Assembly: GCA_937775205.1 (NCBI GenBank)
Contig: CALKBX010000006.1
Span: 54,324 to 118,323, forward strand
Direction: 5' to 3'
Length of the DNA stretch: 64,000 nucleotides
Source of the DNA: an uncultured Verrucomicrobiae bacterium
Lineage (GTDB): Bacteria; Verrucomicrobiota; Verrucomicrobiia; Limisphaerales; UBA1100
Shown piece by piece: positions 16,271 through 25,176 of this stretch. A program made the translations under genes and the position numbers. Each line of letters opens with the position of its first letter. Within the stretch, counting starts at the first letter, position 1. The notes below the pieces were generated by a model. That model saw only the letters and a list, made by a program, of their open reading frames with translations. It made no database searches and was not told the DNA's origin.

Positions 16271-17641
16271 TCAGGACTCGTCGTTGTCGATGAGCATAAA
16301 GGTGATGATCGCGCCGCTGACTTGCTCGCCATTGACAAGGCATTTGCCGACGGCTTTGCCGATCTTGCCGCGGGATTTGGTGAGCTCGACATCAATGGTA
16401 AGGGTATCACCGGGGAGAACGGGTTTGCGCCACTTGACATTTTCAGCGGCCATAAAGTAGGCGAGCTTACCATAGTTCTCGGCTTTCTTGAGCATCAAAA
16501 TGCCGGCGACTTGCGCCATGGCCTCGAGCTGGAGCACGCCGGGCATGATGGGGTGGTTCGGGAAATGGCCCTGAAAATATGGCTCGTTAATGCTGACATT
16601 TTTCTGCGCGATGATGTGGTTGCCGTCGATACTAATGACGCGGTCAACCATCAAGAATGGATAGCGATGCGGCAGCACTTTCATGATTTGGTTCACGTCG
16701 AGCTGCGCGCCGTCTTGCACGATGGTTTCGGTGGCCTTTTCTTCCACGGCGACTTTGGCCAGTTGGTCGTTGGCGGCGGGCGGGGCAAACGTTTGGGCGG
16801 CTTGAGCGGGCTTGCGGATTTGAGCGACAATGCGTCGGGCCATTTCGCAATTGGCAGCGTGGCTGGGGAGCACGGCAACAATGTGCGCGCCGATGGGGCG
16901 GCCGATGAGTGAGAGGTCGCCGATAATATCGAGGATTTTGTGCCGGACAAATTCATCGGGATAGCGCAGCGGCTCGTTGGTGAGCACGGCGTCCTCGCGA
17001 ATGACTACGGCGTTTTCCAAACTGCCGCCTTTAATGAGACCATTTTTGTAAAGTTGCTCAATTTCCTCGTAGTAGCAAAAAGTGCGGGCGCGGGAAATTT
17101 CGACGCGCCAAGTGTCGGGGTTGAGCTCGACGCTGAAGAGCTGGGTGAACCGGCCGTTGTCGCCGGCGCTGGTGCAGGTGATTTTTAAGCGGTCGTGCGG
17201 GAAAGCAGTCATTTGCGTTTCACCGCTCTGCAAATCGATGGGAGCCTCGAGGGAGTAAGTTTCGCGCGGCTCATCCTGCGCGGCGATGCCGGCTTCCTCA
17301 ATCATGCGGCAATACTCGAGCGAGCTGCCGTCGGCGATAGGGGGCTCGTTGGCGTCAAGCTCAACGAGGGCGTTGTCGATACCGGCACCGGCGAAGGCGG
17401 CGAGCACGTGCTCGACAGTGTGGAGTTTGACGTTGCCCTTGGAGAGCGTGGTGGAGCGATTGGTGTCGGAGACATTCTCCACCACGGCTTCGATTTCCGG
17501 CTGACCGTCGAGATCGACGCGCCGGAATCGAATACCGTGATTAGGCGGAGCGGGCAGGAAGGTCATGTTGACCTTGCTGCCGCTGTGCAAGCCAATGCCG
17601 CTGTAGGCGGCTTGGCTTGCCAGTGTTTGTTGGTTGAGCAC
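16271..17641 (-). CDS. lpxC-fabZ: Bifunctional LpxC-FabZ (UDP-3-O-acyl-GlcNAc deacetylase / hydroxyacyl-ACP dehydratase)
   Basis: 456 residues in one frame. The N-terminal LpxC part (about 1-300) has TVEHVLAAFAGAGIDNALVEL with zinc His residues and HKILDIIGDLSLIG. The C-terminal FabZ part (about 310-456) has LPHRYPFLMVDRVI and GHFPNHPIMPGVLQLEAMAQ. LpxC performs the committed step of lipid A synthesis; FabZ dehydrates 3-hydroxyacyl-ACP and competes for the same hydroxyacyl-ACP pool. The fusion is known from Bacteroidetes and Verrucomicrobia. The start is GTG at 17641, 50 bases after the pnp stop. Confidence 0.95.
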   Translation of the reverse strand: MLNQQTLASQAAYSGIGLHSGSKVNMTFLPAPPNHGIRFRRVDLDGQPEIEAVVENVSDTNRSTTLSKGNVKLHTVEHVLAAFAGAGIDNALVELDANEPPIADGSSLEYCRMIEEAGIAAQDEPRETYSLEAPIDLQSGETQMTAFPHDRLKITCTSAGDNGRFTQLFSVELNPDTWRVEISRARTFCYYEEIEQLYKNGLIKGGSLENAVVIREDAVLTNEPLRYPDEFVRHKILDIIGDLSLIGRPIGAHIVAVLPSHAANCEMARRIVAQIRKPAQAAQTFAPPAANDQLAKVAVEEKATETIVQDGAQLDVNQIMKVLPHRYPFLMVDRVISIDGNHIIAQKNVSINEPYFQGHFPNHPIMPGVLQLEAMAQVAGILMLKKAENYGKLAYFMAAENVKWRKPVLPGDTLTIDVELTKSRGKIGKAVGKCLVNGEQVSGAIITFMLIDNDES

Positions 17642-17691
17642 GTCGGGTTTTAACCCAAAAGCCCTTCCATTTTCAAGACTATAGCCGAGGG

Positions 17692-20154
17692 CTAAGCCTC
17701 AACGGGTTCGCTGCTCTCTTCCGCATCGCGGTCGGCGATGGCGGCTTTGCGGGATAAGCGCACTTTGCCACGCTCGTCCACACCCAGGCATTTCACCCAG
17801 ATTTTGTCACCCATTTGGACGATGTCCTCGACGTTTTTGACGCGGGATTGAGCCAGCTCGCTGACGTGCACGAGACCGTCGCGACCGGGCAGGAATTCCA
17901 CGAAACAGCCGAAGTCTTTAATAGTAACTACGGTGCCTTGGTAGAGCTTGCCTTCTTCTGGCTCTTCATCGCTGACCTCACGCTTCTCGCGCGCGGGGCC
18001 GGATGATTCGCCGCCGGATTCGTCGACTTCGCCGTTCATTTCGGCCATCGCCGCTTTGCGGGAAAGCTTCACCTTGCCGCGCTCGTCCACACCGAGACAC
18101 TTGACGTGAATGCGATCGCCTTCTTTGACGACGTCCTCGGTGCGATTGACGCGGGTGTTAGCCAGTTCGCTGATGTGACAGAGGCCGTCCTTGCCCGGCA
18201 TGAATTCCACGAAACAGCCGAAGTCTTTAATGGTGACAACGGTACCGTGATAGATTTTGCCAATCTCGGCTTCGGCGGTCATGCCTTCGATTTCCTCGAT
18301 GGCAACCTTCATGCCTTCGGGGTTGAGTGAGTACACATTGACAGTGCCGTCGTCCTCGATGTTGATTTCGCAACCGGACTCTTCGACGATTCGTTTGATG
18401 TTCTTTCCGCCAGGGCCGATGATCATGCCGATCTTGTCGGGGTCCACCTTCAGCTGCGTGATGCGCGGAGCGTAAGGGCTCATCTCGCCCGCCTTGGAGA
18501 TAGTCTTGTTCATGGTGTCGATGATCGAATGACGCGCCACGCGCGCGGCCTCGATGGCCTCTACCATGATATTCATCGGCAAGCCCTTGAGCTTGAGATC
18601 CAGCTGGAAGCCAGTGATGCCTTCCTTGGAGCCCGCGATTTTGCAATCCATATCGCAGAACGCATCTTCCCAACCCATGATGTCGGTGAGGATGCGGTAC
18701 TCTTCAATCTTGTCGTTCTCGTCGAGCTTGGTGCAGATGCCGATACTAATACCAGCGCACGCGCCCTTGAGTTCCACGCCCGCGTTCATCAACGCTAAGC
18801 TGCCGCCACAAACACTGGCCATTGAGCTGGAACCGTTGGATTCAAGAATCTCAGCGATCAGCCGCACGGCGTAAGGATAGTTGTCGCCCATCGGCAGCAT
18901 GGGGAGCAGCGAACGCTCGGCGAGCGCGCCGTGGCCCACCTCGCGGCGGCCGGGGCCCATGATGCGGCCGGTTTCACCAACTGAATAGTTGGGGAAATTG
19001 TAATGGAGAATAAACTGCTTACGATCCGGGCCGCCCGTGTAACTGTCGAAACGCTGGGCGTCGTCAGTGGTGCCGAGGGTGGTGGTCACGAGTGCTTGTG
19101 TTTCGCCGCGGGTGAACAGCGCCGAGCCGTGAGTGCGGGGCAAAACGCCGATTTCGCACTGGACCTCGCGCAGCGTGTCGAGCGAGCGACCGTCAAGACG
19201 CTTGCCCTTCTCCAAAATTAAGCCGCGCAGGGCGTTCTTTTGGATGTGGTAAAACGCTTGTTCGACCACGGGGCCGGTGACTTCGCCTTCGCCGAATTCC
19301 TCGCGGAGTTTGGCGGCCACTTCGTCCTTGATGGCGCTCACTTTGCGTTCGCGCTCGAGCTTAGCCACGGTGAGCAGCGCTTCCACGATGCGATCGCCGC
19401 CGCCGAGTTCCTCGGCCTTCTCAAAGATAGCGGGCGGCACCACGAAAAGTTGATCGCTGATGTCGCGCTTCTTTTTGCCACACAATTTCACGAGCTCTTT
19501 CTGAGCTTCGATTTGCGGGACACAACATTCCTGGCCAAACTTAAGAGCCTCGATGAAGTCCGCCTCGCTGATTTGATCGGCCGAGCCTTCGTACATTACC
19601 ACGTCGGTTTCGTTACCAACATAAAGCAGGTCGAGATCGCTCTCGGCCATTTCGTCGTTGGTGGGGTTGGCGACAAATTTGCCGTCAATGCGCGCCACGC
19701 GCACCGCGCCCAACGGGCCGGCCCACGGGATGTCGCTCACCATCAACGCGGCGGACGCGCCGAGGATGCTCATCACATCCGGCTCATTCTCGCCATCGGC
19801 ACTGAGCAACAAGCCGTATACTTGGCACTCGTTGAACCAACCCTTATTGAAGAGCGGGCGGATAGGGCGATCGGTAAGGCGGCAAGTGAGAATCTCCTTG
19901 TCGCTCGGGCGGCCTTCGCGGCGGAAATAGTTGCCGGGGATTTGGCCACACGCCGAGGCGCGTTCGCGGTAATCCACTTGCAGTGGGAACCAGTCCTGGC
20001 CGTCACGGCCCTTGGTGGCGGCGACGACAGCCGTCATGACAATCGTCTCGCCCATTTGCACGGTCACGGTGCCATCAGCCTGTTTGGTGATGTGGCCACT
20101 GCCGATCGTGATTTCTTTATCGCCAAATTTGGCGGTTACTTGATGTTCAGTCAT
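17692..20154 (-). CDS. pnp: Polynucleotide phosphorylase with two S1 domains
   Basis: 820 residues, against about 710 in E. coli. Two RNase PH-like domains (the first with FRREGRPSDKEILTCRLTDRP, the second with FILHYNFPNYSVGE) are followed by a KH domain (MIIGPGGKNIKRIVEE) and then two S1 domains (about 625-700 and 730-803). The S1 copies share long identical stretches (GTVVTIKDFGCFVEF, VKCLGVDERGKV) and are joined by an acidic linker, so they look like a tandem duplication. The enzyme degrades RNA 3'-5' by phosphorolysis. It follows rpsO, as in many bacteria. Confidence 0.95.
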   Translation of the reverse strand: MTEHQVTAKFGDKEITIGSGHITKQADGTVTVQMGETIVMTAVVAATKGRDGQDWFPLQVDYRERASACGQIPGNYFRREGRPSDKEILTCRLTDRPIRPLFNKGWFNECQVYGLLLSADGENEPDVMSILGASAALMVSDIPWAGPLGAVRVARIDGKFVANPTNDEMAESDLDLLYVGNETDVVMYEGSADQISEADFIEALKFGQECCVPQIEAQKELVKLCGKKKRDISDQLFVVPPAIFEKAEELGGGDRIVEALLTVAKLERERKVSAIKDEVAAKLREEFGEGEVTGPVVEQAFYHIQKNALRGLILEKGKRLDGRSLDTLREVQCEIGVLPRTHGSALFTRGETQALVTTTLGTTDDAQRFDSYTGGPDRKQFILHYNFPNYSVGETGRIMGPGRREVGHGALAERSLLPMLPMGDNYPYAVRLIAEILESNGSSSMASVCGGSLALMNAGVELKGACAGISIGICTKLDENDKIEEYRILTDIMGWEDAFCDMDCKIAGSKEGITGFQLDLKLKGLPMNIMVEAIEAARVARHSIIDTMNKTISKAGEMSPYAPRITQLKVDPDKIGMIIGPGGKNIKRIVEESGCEINIEDDGTVNVYSLNPEGMKVAIEEIEGMTAEAEIGKIYHGTVVTIKDFGCFVEFMPGKDGLCHISELANTRVNRTEDVVKEGDRIHVKCLGVDERGKVKLSRKAAMAEMNGEVDESGGESSGPAREKREVSDEEPEEGKLYQGTVVTIKDFGCFVEFLPGRDGLVHVSELAQSRVKNVEDIVQMGDKIWVKCLGVDERGKVRLSRKAAIADRDAEESSEPVEA

Positions 20155-20173
20155 TTTCTTTCTTTGCGTCTGT

Positions 20174-20188
20174 TTGGCCGTCGGCCAA
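20174..20188. promoter_or_regulatory. Short palindrome in the rpsO-pnp spacer
   Basis: TTGGCC-GTC-GGCCAA lies 20 bases upstream of the pnp ATG in the 164-base spacer after rpsO. In many bacteria pnp mRNA is controlled by RNase III cleavage of a leader hairpin; this stem is short, so any such role is a guess. The rest of the spacer (to 20318) shows no gene. Confidence 0.3.
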
Positions 20189-20318
20189 GAGAAACTTCAG
20201 TCAAAGCCCCACGCGGGGACGCTGATTGAAATTACTCCGCCAACAGCACGGTTTTATTTTGATGGTTTAATAAACGGCGCGGCGGCAGAATTGCCGACGG
20301 CCGGAGAAGTCAGTGAAG

Positions 20319-20582
20319 CTAACGAATGCTGAGCCGCTTTTTCAAGTCGACCACATGATTCATATCGTGTCGGTTTCCAAGATAGCGCAACAATCGCTTG
20401 CGTCGGCTCACCATAATGAGCAGGCCGCGCCGGGAGTGGTGATCTTTCTTGTTCTGGACGAGGTGTCGTTCCAGATGTTTGATGCGGCGACTAAGCACCG
20501 CCACTTGAACGTCCGCCGAGCCGGTGTCCGACTCGTTAATGCGAAATTCCTGAATTGCCTCTTGTTTGACTTTCGGGTCCAT
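20319..20582 (-). CDS. rpsO: 30S ribosomal protein S15
   Basis: 87 residues, near the family's 88-89. The S15 core is clear: [41 protein letters not shown] and a C-terminal basic tail. It binds 16S rRNA at the central-domain three-way junction early in 30S assembly. It is first in the rpsO-pnp-lpxC-fabZ-lpxA series. A promoter-like sequence lies 21-49 bases upstream of the start. Confidence 0.97.
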   Translation of the reverse strand: MDPKVKQEAIQEFRINESDTGSADVQVAVLSRRIKHLERHLVQNKKDHHSRRGLLIMVSRRKRLLRYLGNRHDMNHVVDLKKRLSIR

Positions 20583-20602
20583 CTATTTAATATGCGGCGG
20601 GG

Positions 20603-20631
20603 AAAATAGGTTGCCCGCTCGTGCTTGTAAA
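20603..20631 (-). promoter_or_regulatory. Candidate sigma-70 promoter for rpsO
   Basis: On the minus strand TTTACA (20631-20626), a 17-base spacer, then TATTTT (20608-20603). Position and spacing fit a housekeeping promoter giving a short leader before the rpsO ATG at 20582. It is a pattern match only. Confidence 0.4.
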
Positions 20632-20732
20632 GAGGGAAAGTGACATTTTTTTAACCGAGTAACAAGGGGTTTCTAGTAGGTTTGCCTGTGAGATTGACAA
20701 AACTTCCACAAAATGTGCAGTCTCCGCCCGTC

Positions 20733-20809
20733 GGCAGAGTAGCTCAGTTGGTTAGAGCGGCGGAATCATAATCCGCATGTCGGGGGTTCGAGTCCCTCCT
20801 CTGCTACCA
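20733..20809 (+). tRNA. tRNA with CAT anticodon (tRNA-Met, elongator type; Ile2 possible)
   Basis: 77 bases including the encoded CCA. The acceptor arms GGCAGAG and CTCTGCT pair with one G-T at the end; the D-arm is GCTC...GAGC; the anticodon stem GCGGA/TCCGC holds loop ATCATAA with anticodon CAT; the T-arm GGGGG-TTCGAGT-CCCTC is typical. CAT is read as Met unless C34 is modified to lysidine (Ile2). The absence of initiator features (a C1-A72 mismatch) argues for elongator Met. Confidence 0.93.
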
Positions 20810-20848
20810 TTTCCCCCATTTTTTGGGTAAAACTTCAATAACCCACCC

Positions 20849-20878
20849 TTGACCACCCACCAATCACATCCCTATCGT
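20849..20878 (+). promoter_or_regulatory. Candidate promoter for mreB
   Basis: TTGACC (20849-20854), an 18-base spacer, then TATCGT (20873-20878), 23 bases before the mreB ATG. The -10 match is weak. Confidence 0.3.
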
Positions 20879-20901
20879 CCCCCAACTGCAAGACGCACAC
20901 T

Positions 20902-21918
20902 ATGTTTGAAGGCATAAAAAGCTTGTTTTCCAATGACATTGGCATCGATCTCGGGACCGCCAACTCGTTGGTCTACCTGAAAGACAAGGGCATCGTACTG
21001 CGCGAACCCTCCGTGGTGGCCATCCAGGCCGGCACCAAAAACGTGCTCGCCGTGGGCAACGAAGCCAAGGCGATGCTCGGCCGCACCCCCGGCAACATCG
21101 TCGCCATCCGCCCAATGAAAGACGGCGTGATTGCGGATTTCGATGTGACCGAGGCAATGCTGCGGGCCTTCATTTCCAAAGTCCACCATCGCAAGCTCGT
21201 GGAGCCGCGCGTCGTCGTGGCCGTGCCCTCGGGCATCACCGAAGTGGAACGCCGCGCGGTGGAAGACTCCGTGACGCGCGCGGGTGCCCGTGAATTTTAT
21301 CCCATCAAGCAACCGCTCGCCGCCGCCATTGGCGCTGGGTTACCCGTGGCCGAGCCTGCCGGGAACATGGTGGTGGACATCGGCGGCGGCACCGCCGAGA
21401 TCGCCGTGATCTCGCTCGCCAACATCGTGCAAGCCACCAGCCTTCGCGTGGGCGGCGACCAATTTGACAATGCAATTATCGGGCACTTAAAAAATGCTCA
21501 CAACCTGAAAATCGGCGAACGCACCGCCGAGGAAATCAAACTAAAAATCGGATCCGCCTTCCCCTTGGACGAGGAAATGACGATGGAAGTCAAAGGCCTC
21601 GCCATTAGCTCCGGCTTGCCCCACACGGTGACCATCCGTTCCGAAGAAATCCGCGATGCGCTTAAGGATCCGCTCTCGAGCATACTGGAGTCCATCCGGC
21701 AAGTCCTTGAGCAATGCCCGCCCGAGCTGGCTGGCGATCTCGTGGACCGCGGCATCGTGGTAGCCGGCGGAGGCGCGCTCTTGCGCGGCATCGATCGGCT
21801 CATCGGCAAAGAAACCCAATTGCCCGTCACCATCGCCGATGAGCCACTCATCACCGTGGCCAACGGAACCGGACAGGTGTTACGAAACATTGATTTTTGG
21901 AGGCGCGCCGCCGCATGA
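20902..21918 (+). CDS. mreB: Rod shape-determining protein MreB
   Basis: 338 residues, normal for MreB. The actin-fold phosphate loops are present: [18 protein letters not shown] near the N-terminus, [16 protein letters not shown], and the adenosine motif [16 protein letters not shown]. MreB forms membrane-bound filaments that guide the elongasome. It starts an mreB-mreC-mreD-mrdA-rodA series covering the elongation machinery, followed by an RNase E/G gene. Confidence 0.97.
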   Translation: MFEGIKSLFSNDIGIDLGTANSLVYLKDKGIVLREPSVVAIQAGTKNVLAVGNEAKAMLGRTPGNIVAIRPMKDGVIADFDVTEAMLRAFISKVHHRKLVEPRVVVAVPSGITEVERRAVEDSVTRAGAREFYPIKQPLAAAIGAGLPVAEPAGNMVVDIGGGTAEIAVISLANIVQATSLRVGGDQFDNAIIGHLKNAHNLKIGERTAEEIKLKIGSAFPLDEEMTMEVKGLAISSGLPHTVTIRSEEIRDALKDPLSSILESIRQVLEQCPPELAGDLVDRGIVVAGGGALLRGIDRLIGKETQLPVTIADEPLITVANGTGQVLRNIDFWRRAAA

Positions 21919-21961
21919 TTTCCCGTTGCGTTCACCCGGTTGAAAAATTGCCGCCGGGCAA

Positions 21962-22768
21962 ATGAACTTAAGGCCATACGTTTATGCCACCGGCTTCGTG
22001 CTGGTGCTCACCGCAGTGCTACTCGCGCTGCCGACGCGATCCGCCGGACAAGTGAAGCTTGCCGCCGGCAGCTTCTTTGTTCCGCTCTTCTCCGCCGAGG
22101 CCGGCCTCCAGCGCGCCCGTAATTTTGCCGCCAGCAAAACCGCCACCCGCGAGGAATTACTCGAGCAGAACCAGCGGCTCGCGCTTACCAACGAAGTGCT
22201 CCGCATTCAAATCCAGCAACTCCGCGCCACCGCGGAGGAAAACAAAGTGCTGCGCATTCAAGTCGCCTTCGCCGCCACCAACCAATGGAAACTCCGCCTC
22301 GGGCAAGTCATCGGGCGCGACCCCGCCAACTGGTGGCGCACGCTGCAAATTAATCTCGGATCCCGCCACGGCGTGCGCGAAGGGTTGCCGGTGCTCACGC
22401 CTGATGGCCTCGTCGGCCGCGTCCATGATGTGCACCCCAACCGCTCGCGGGTAGCGCTCATTGGCGACCCCGCCTGTCGCCTGTCCATCAACGTGCAGCC
22501 CTCGCGCGAGAACGGCATCCTCACTGCCGATGGCGCCACGGTGTTTAATCACACCATTGTGAACCTCCAATTCCTGCCCGCCCACACCGAAGCGCGCGCA
22601 GGCGATCCGGTGGTCACCAGCGGGCTGGGCCGCCTTTTCCCGCGCGGCATTCCGGTTGGCAAACTCCTCAGCGTGGCTCCTGCCCCCGGCGCGCTTAACT
22701 CCAACGCGCGCGTGAAGCTCGCCGTAGATTCCTCGCGCCTTAACGAAGTCTGGGTCATCCTGCCATGA
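21962..22768 (+). CDS. mreC: Rod shape-determining protein MreC
   Basis: 268 residues: an N-terminal membrane segment (about 8-28), a coiled-coil-like stretch (about 60-95, LEQNQRLALTNEVLRIQIQQ), then the periplasmic beta-rich core with the family's GRDPANWWRTLQINLGSRHGV and LPVLTPDGLVGRV. MreC links MreB to the periplasmic wall synthases PBP2/RodA. The stop overlaps mreD by 4 bases (ATGA). Confidence 0.94.
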   Translation: MNLRPYVYATGFVLVLTAVLLALPTRSAGQVKLAAGSFFVPLFSAEAGLQRARNFAASKTATREELLEQNQRLALTNEVLRIQIQQLRATAEENKVLRIQVAFAATNQWKLRLGQVIGRDPANWWRTLQINLGSRHGVREGLPVLTPDGLVGRVHDVHPNRSRVALIGDPACRLSINVQPSRENGILTADGATVFNHTIVNLQFLPAHTEARAGDPVVTSGLGRLFPRGIPVGKLLSVAPAPGALNSNARVKLAVDSSRLNEVWVILP

Positions 22769-23313
22769 AAAATTTTTACGCACTCGGGCTGCTGGTGATC
22801 GCGCTTCTCGCGCTTTATCTCGCCAACACTCTCGAGTGGCCCCAACGCATCACCGGCACCCGCATCGATCCCCTGCCCGCGTTGATGGTCTGTGCCGCTC
22901 TGCGCGCGCCGGTGCTGGCGCTCACGCTGCTCGCCGTGCTTGGATCGCTTTGGCAAACCTCTCTTTCCGCCGACCCCCCCGGCATCAGCATGATCCCTCT
23001 CTTTGCCGTGGGCGTCGCCGTGTCGCTCAACCGCCGCGCCATTCACACTCGCCTCTGGGGCGCACGCTTCGCCGTGGCCGCCGCCGCCGGAGCAATGGTT
23101 CCCCTTGTCACCGTTGGCCTGTTAATTTTGCTTGGCCGCCAGCCATTGCTCGGTTGGTTTTCTTTTTGGCAACTGGCTGTGATGAGCCTCGCCAGCGGAT
23201 TGCTCGCCCTGCTCTTTTTTCCGTTGCTCCAATGGTTGGACAAAACCGTGGAGGATCAACCTTTCGCTGCGCCCTACGACACCACCACCCAAATCAAACG
23301 CAGCCCTCACTAA
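22765..23313 (+). CDS. mreD: Rod shape-determining protein MreD
   Basis: 182 residues, mostly hydrophobic, with about five membrane segments. Sequence conservation of MreD is low; the call rests on size, topology and its place between mreC and mrdA. It starts inside the mreC stop codon and its stop directly abuts the mrdA start. Confidence 0.85.
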   Translation: MKNFYALGLLVIALLALYLANTLEWPQRITGTRIDPLPALMVCAALRAPVLALTLLAVLGSLWQTSLSADPPGISMIPLFAVGVAVSLNRRAIHTRLWGARFAVAAAAGAMVPLVTVGLLILLGRQPLLGWFSFWQLAVMSLASGLLALLFFPLLQWLDKTVEDQPFAAPYDTTTQIKRSPH

Positions 23314-25176
23314 ATGCCCCGCCCCGCCCCAGCCAATGATGAGCAACGCCTGCACCTCGCCGGCGCGGCGCTGCTGCTCGGGTTGGCGGTGTTGCTTGGC
23401 GGGCTCGCTTACGTGCAGGTGGTTACCGCGCTGGAACACGAGGCGGAACAAAAAAATCAATCGCGCCGCACCGTGCGACTGCCCGCCGTGCGCGGCGCCA
23501 TCCTCGATACGCAGGGCCGTCCGCTGGCGCATGACCGGCCGTCCTATGTAATTCACGCTTATTTGGAAGAGCTCCGCCATCATTTCCGCAAAGCCTGGCG
23601 CGAAGCCCCGCACGACACCCGCACCGAAGCGGGCGTGCGCCATCAAGTGGTCAGTGATTTTATTGCCCAACTTCAGCTCGACCAGCCGTTCACGCTTACG
23701 GAGGGGCAATTGCAAAAACATTTTATTGAACAACTCGCCCTGCCCATTCCTGTGATGCGCGATCTTTCGCAAACCAACGTCGCGTGGTTTATGGAAAACG
23801 CTTGGCGCGTGCCGGGAATGGATGTGGAGGCGCAACCGCACCGCGATTACCCATCCGAATCCGTGGCGCACCTCGTCGGCCGATTGCGACGGCCGCAAAC
23901 CATTCTCGACGAAGATCGCCCGTACAATTATCGCCTGCCCGATTTCACCGGCGCGATGGGATTGGAACGCACGTTCAACGAAACACTACGCGGCAGCGCG
24001 GGCACCAAAAGTTTGCTCGTCAATAATCTCGGCTATCGGCAACGCGAAGAAATTGTGGTGGCTCCCGAGCCCGGAAATAATGTGGTGCTCACGCTGGACC
24101 TCGAAATCCAAGAGGCCGCTTATCAAGCCCTCAAGGAAACCGGCCGCAAAGGCGCGGCGGCCGTGGTGATGAATGTGCAAACCGGCGACCTCATCGCGCT
24201 GGTCTCACTGCCGGTGTTTGATCCCAACGCCTTTATCCCCGGCATCCGCCGTGAGCTATGGAATGAATACCGCGAGGCGCGCCCAAGCCCCCTGCTCTTT
24301 CGCGCCACGCAGGAGCGCTATCCACCGGGCTCCATTTTCAAAATCATCTCCGGCCTCGCCGCCTTGGAGGCTGGCTCGAATCCCACTAACTTTGTTTACA
24401 ATCCCGGCTACGCAGAAGTCGGGCGACGGCGGATTGACGACACCGCACCTCCGGGCCATTACGATTTCCACGAGGGCTTCAAGCATTCAAGCAACACGTA
24501 TTTTATCACGCGCGCCATCGAGACTGGCGCGGAACACATCATCGCGCTGGGCAACCAGTTTTTTCTTCGCGAAAAAACAGGCCTCCTCGCGCGACAGGAA
24601 GCGAAGCCGCAATTCCCGACATTGGCCGAAGTCCAAAACCGCCGCAACTGGCAGGATGGTGACACGGCCAACCTCGCCATCGGCCAGGGGCCCGTGGCGG
24701 TGACACCGCTGCAAATGACCGTGATGACCGCTGCGATTGCCAATGGCGGCAAAGTCTTCGCGCCGCGGGTGGTGGGTCGCATCGCGCCGGTGGATCCCAC
24801 GCGCGCGAATGAATCCAAGCAATTCCCGCCGGCCAAAGTACGCGGCACGCTTAACGTCAAACCTGAAAACCTCACGCACGTACAGCGCGCGATGCTCGCC
24901 GATGTGGCCGATGATGACGGCACCGGCAAACGCGCGCGCATCGAGGGCTTCGCCGTGTGCGGCAAAACCGGCACCGCCGAAGTCCACAACCGCGAAGGCC
25001 GTCACAAGATTACGTGGTTCGCTTCATATGGGCCGTTTGAAAAACCGAAATACGCCGTGGTGGTGATGGTGGAGCGCGGCGCGTCCGGCGGCCTTTCCTG
25101 CGCGCCGGCGGCCAAGAAAATTTATGAAGCGCTCATCGCGCGCGACAACCCACAAGCCGTAGCCGGCAACCGATGA
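23314..25176 (+). CDS. mrdA: Penicillin-binding protein 2 (elongasome transpeptidase)
   Basis: 620 residues. An N-terminal membrane anchor (about 15-38), a class B PBP dimerisation domain with the RGAILDTQGRPLA motif, and a transpeptidase domain with SIFK (Ser about 340), SSN (about 392-394) and KTGTAEV (about 551). PBP2 crosslinks new peptidoglycan during lateral growth together with RodA, encoded next and overlapping by 4 bases. Upstream mreBCD completes the complex. Confidence 0.95.
   Translation: MPRPAPANDEQRLHLAGAALLLGLAVLLGGLAYVQVVTALEHEAEQKNQSRRTVRLPAVRGAILDTQGRPLAHDRPSYVIHAYLEELRHHFRKAWREAPHDTRTEAGVRHQVVSDFIAQLQLDQPFTLTEGQLQKHFIEQLALPIPVMRDLSQTNVAWFMENAWRVPGMDVEAQPHRDYPSESVAHLVGRLRRPQTILDEDRPYNYRLPDFTGAMGLERTFNETLRGSAGTKSLLVNNLGYRQREEIVVAPEPGNNVVLTLDLEIQEAAYQALKETGRKGAAAVVMNVQTGDLIALVSLPVFDPNAFIPGIRRELWNEYREARPSPLLFRATQERYPPGSIFKIISGLAALEAGSNPTNFVYNPGYAEVGRRRIDDTAPPGHYDFHEGFKHSSNTYFITRAIETGAEHIIALGNQFFLREKTGLLARQEAKPQFPTLAEVQNRRNWQDGDTANLAIGQGPVAVTPLQMTVMTAAIANGGKVFAPRVVGRIAPVDPTRANESKQFPPAKVRGTLNVKPENLTHVQRAMLADVADDDGTGKRARIEGFAVCGKTGTAEVHNREGRHKITWFASYGPFEKPKYAVVVMVERGASGGLSCAPAAKKIYEALIARDNPQAVAGNR

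Noticed and set aside
19240..20229. A 329-codon plus-strand frame opposite pnp
   Set aside because: Shadow of pnp; no coding signature and no ribosome site.
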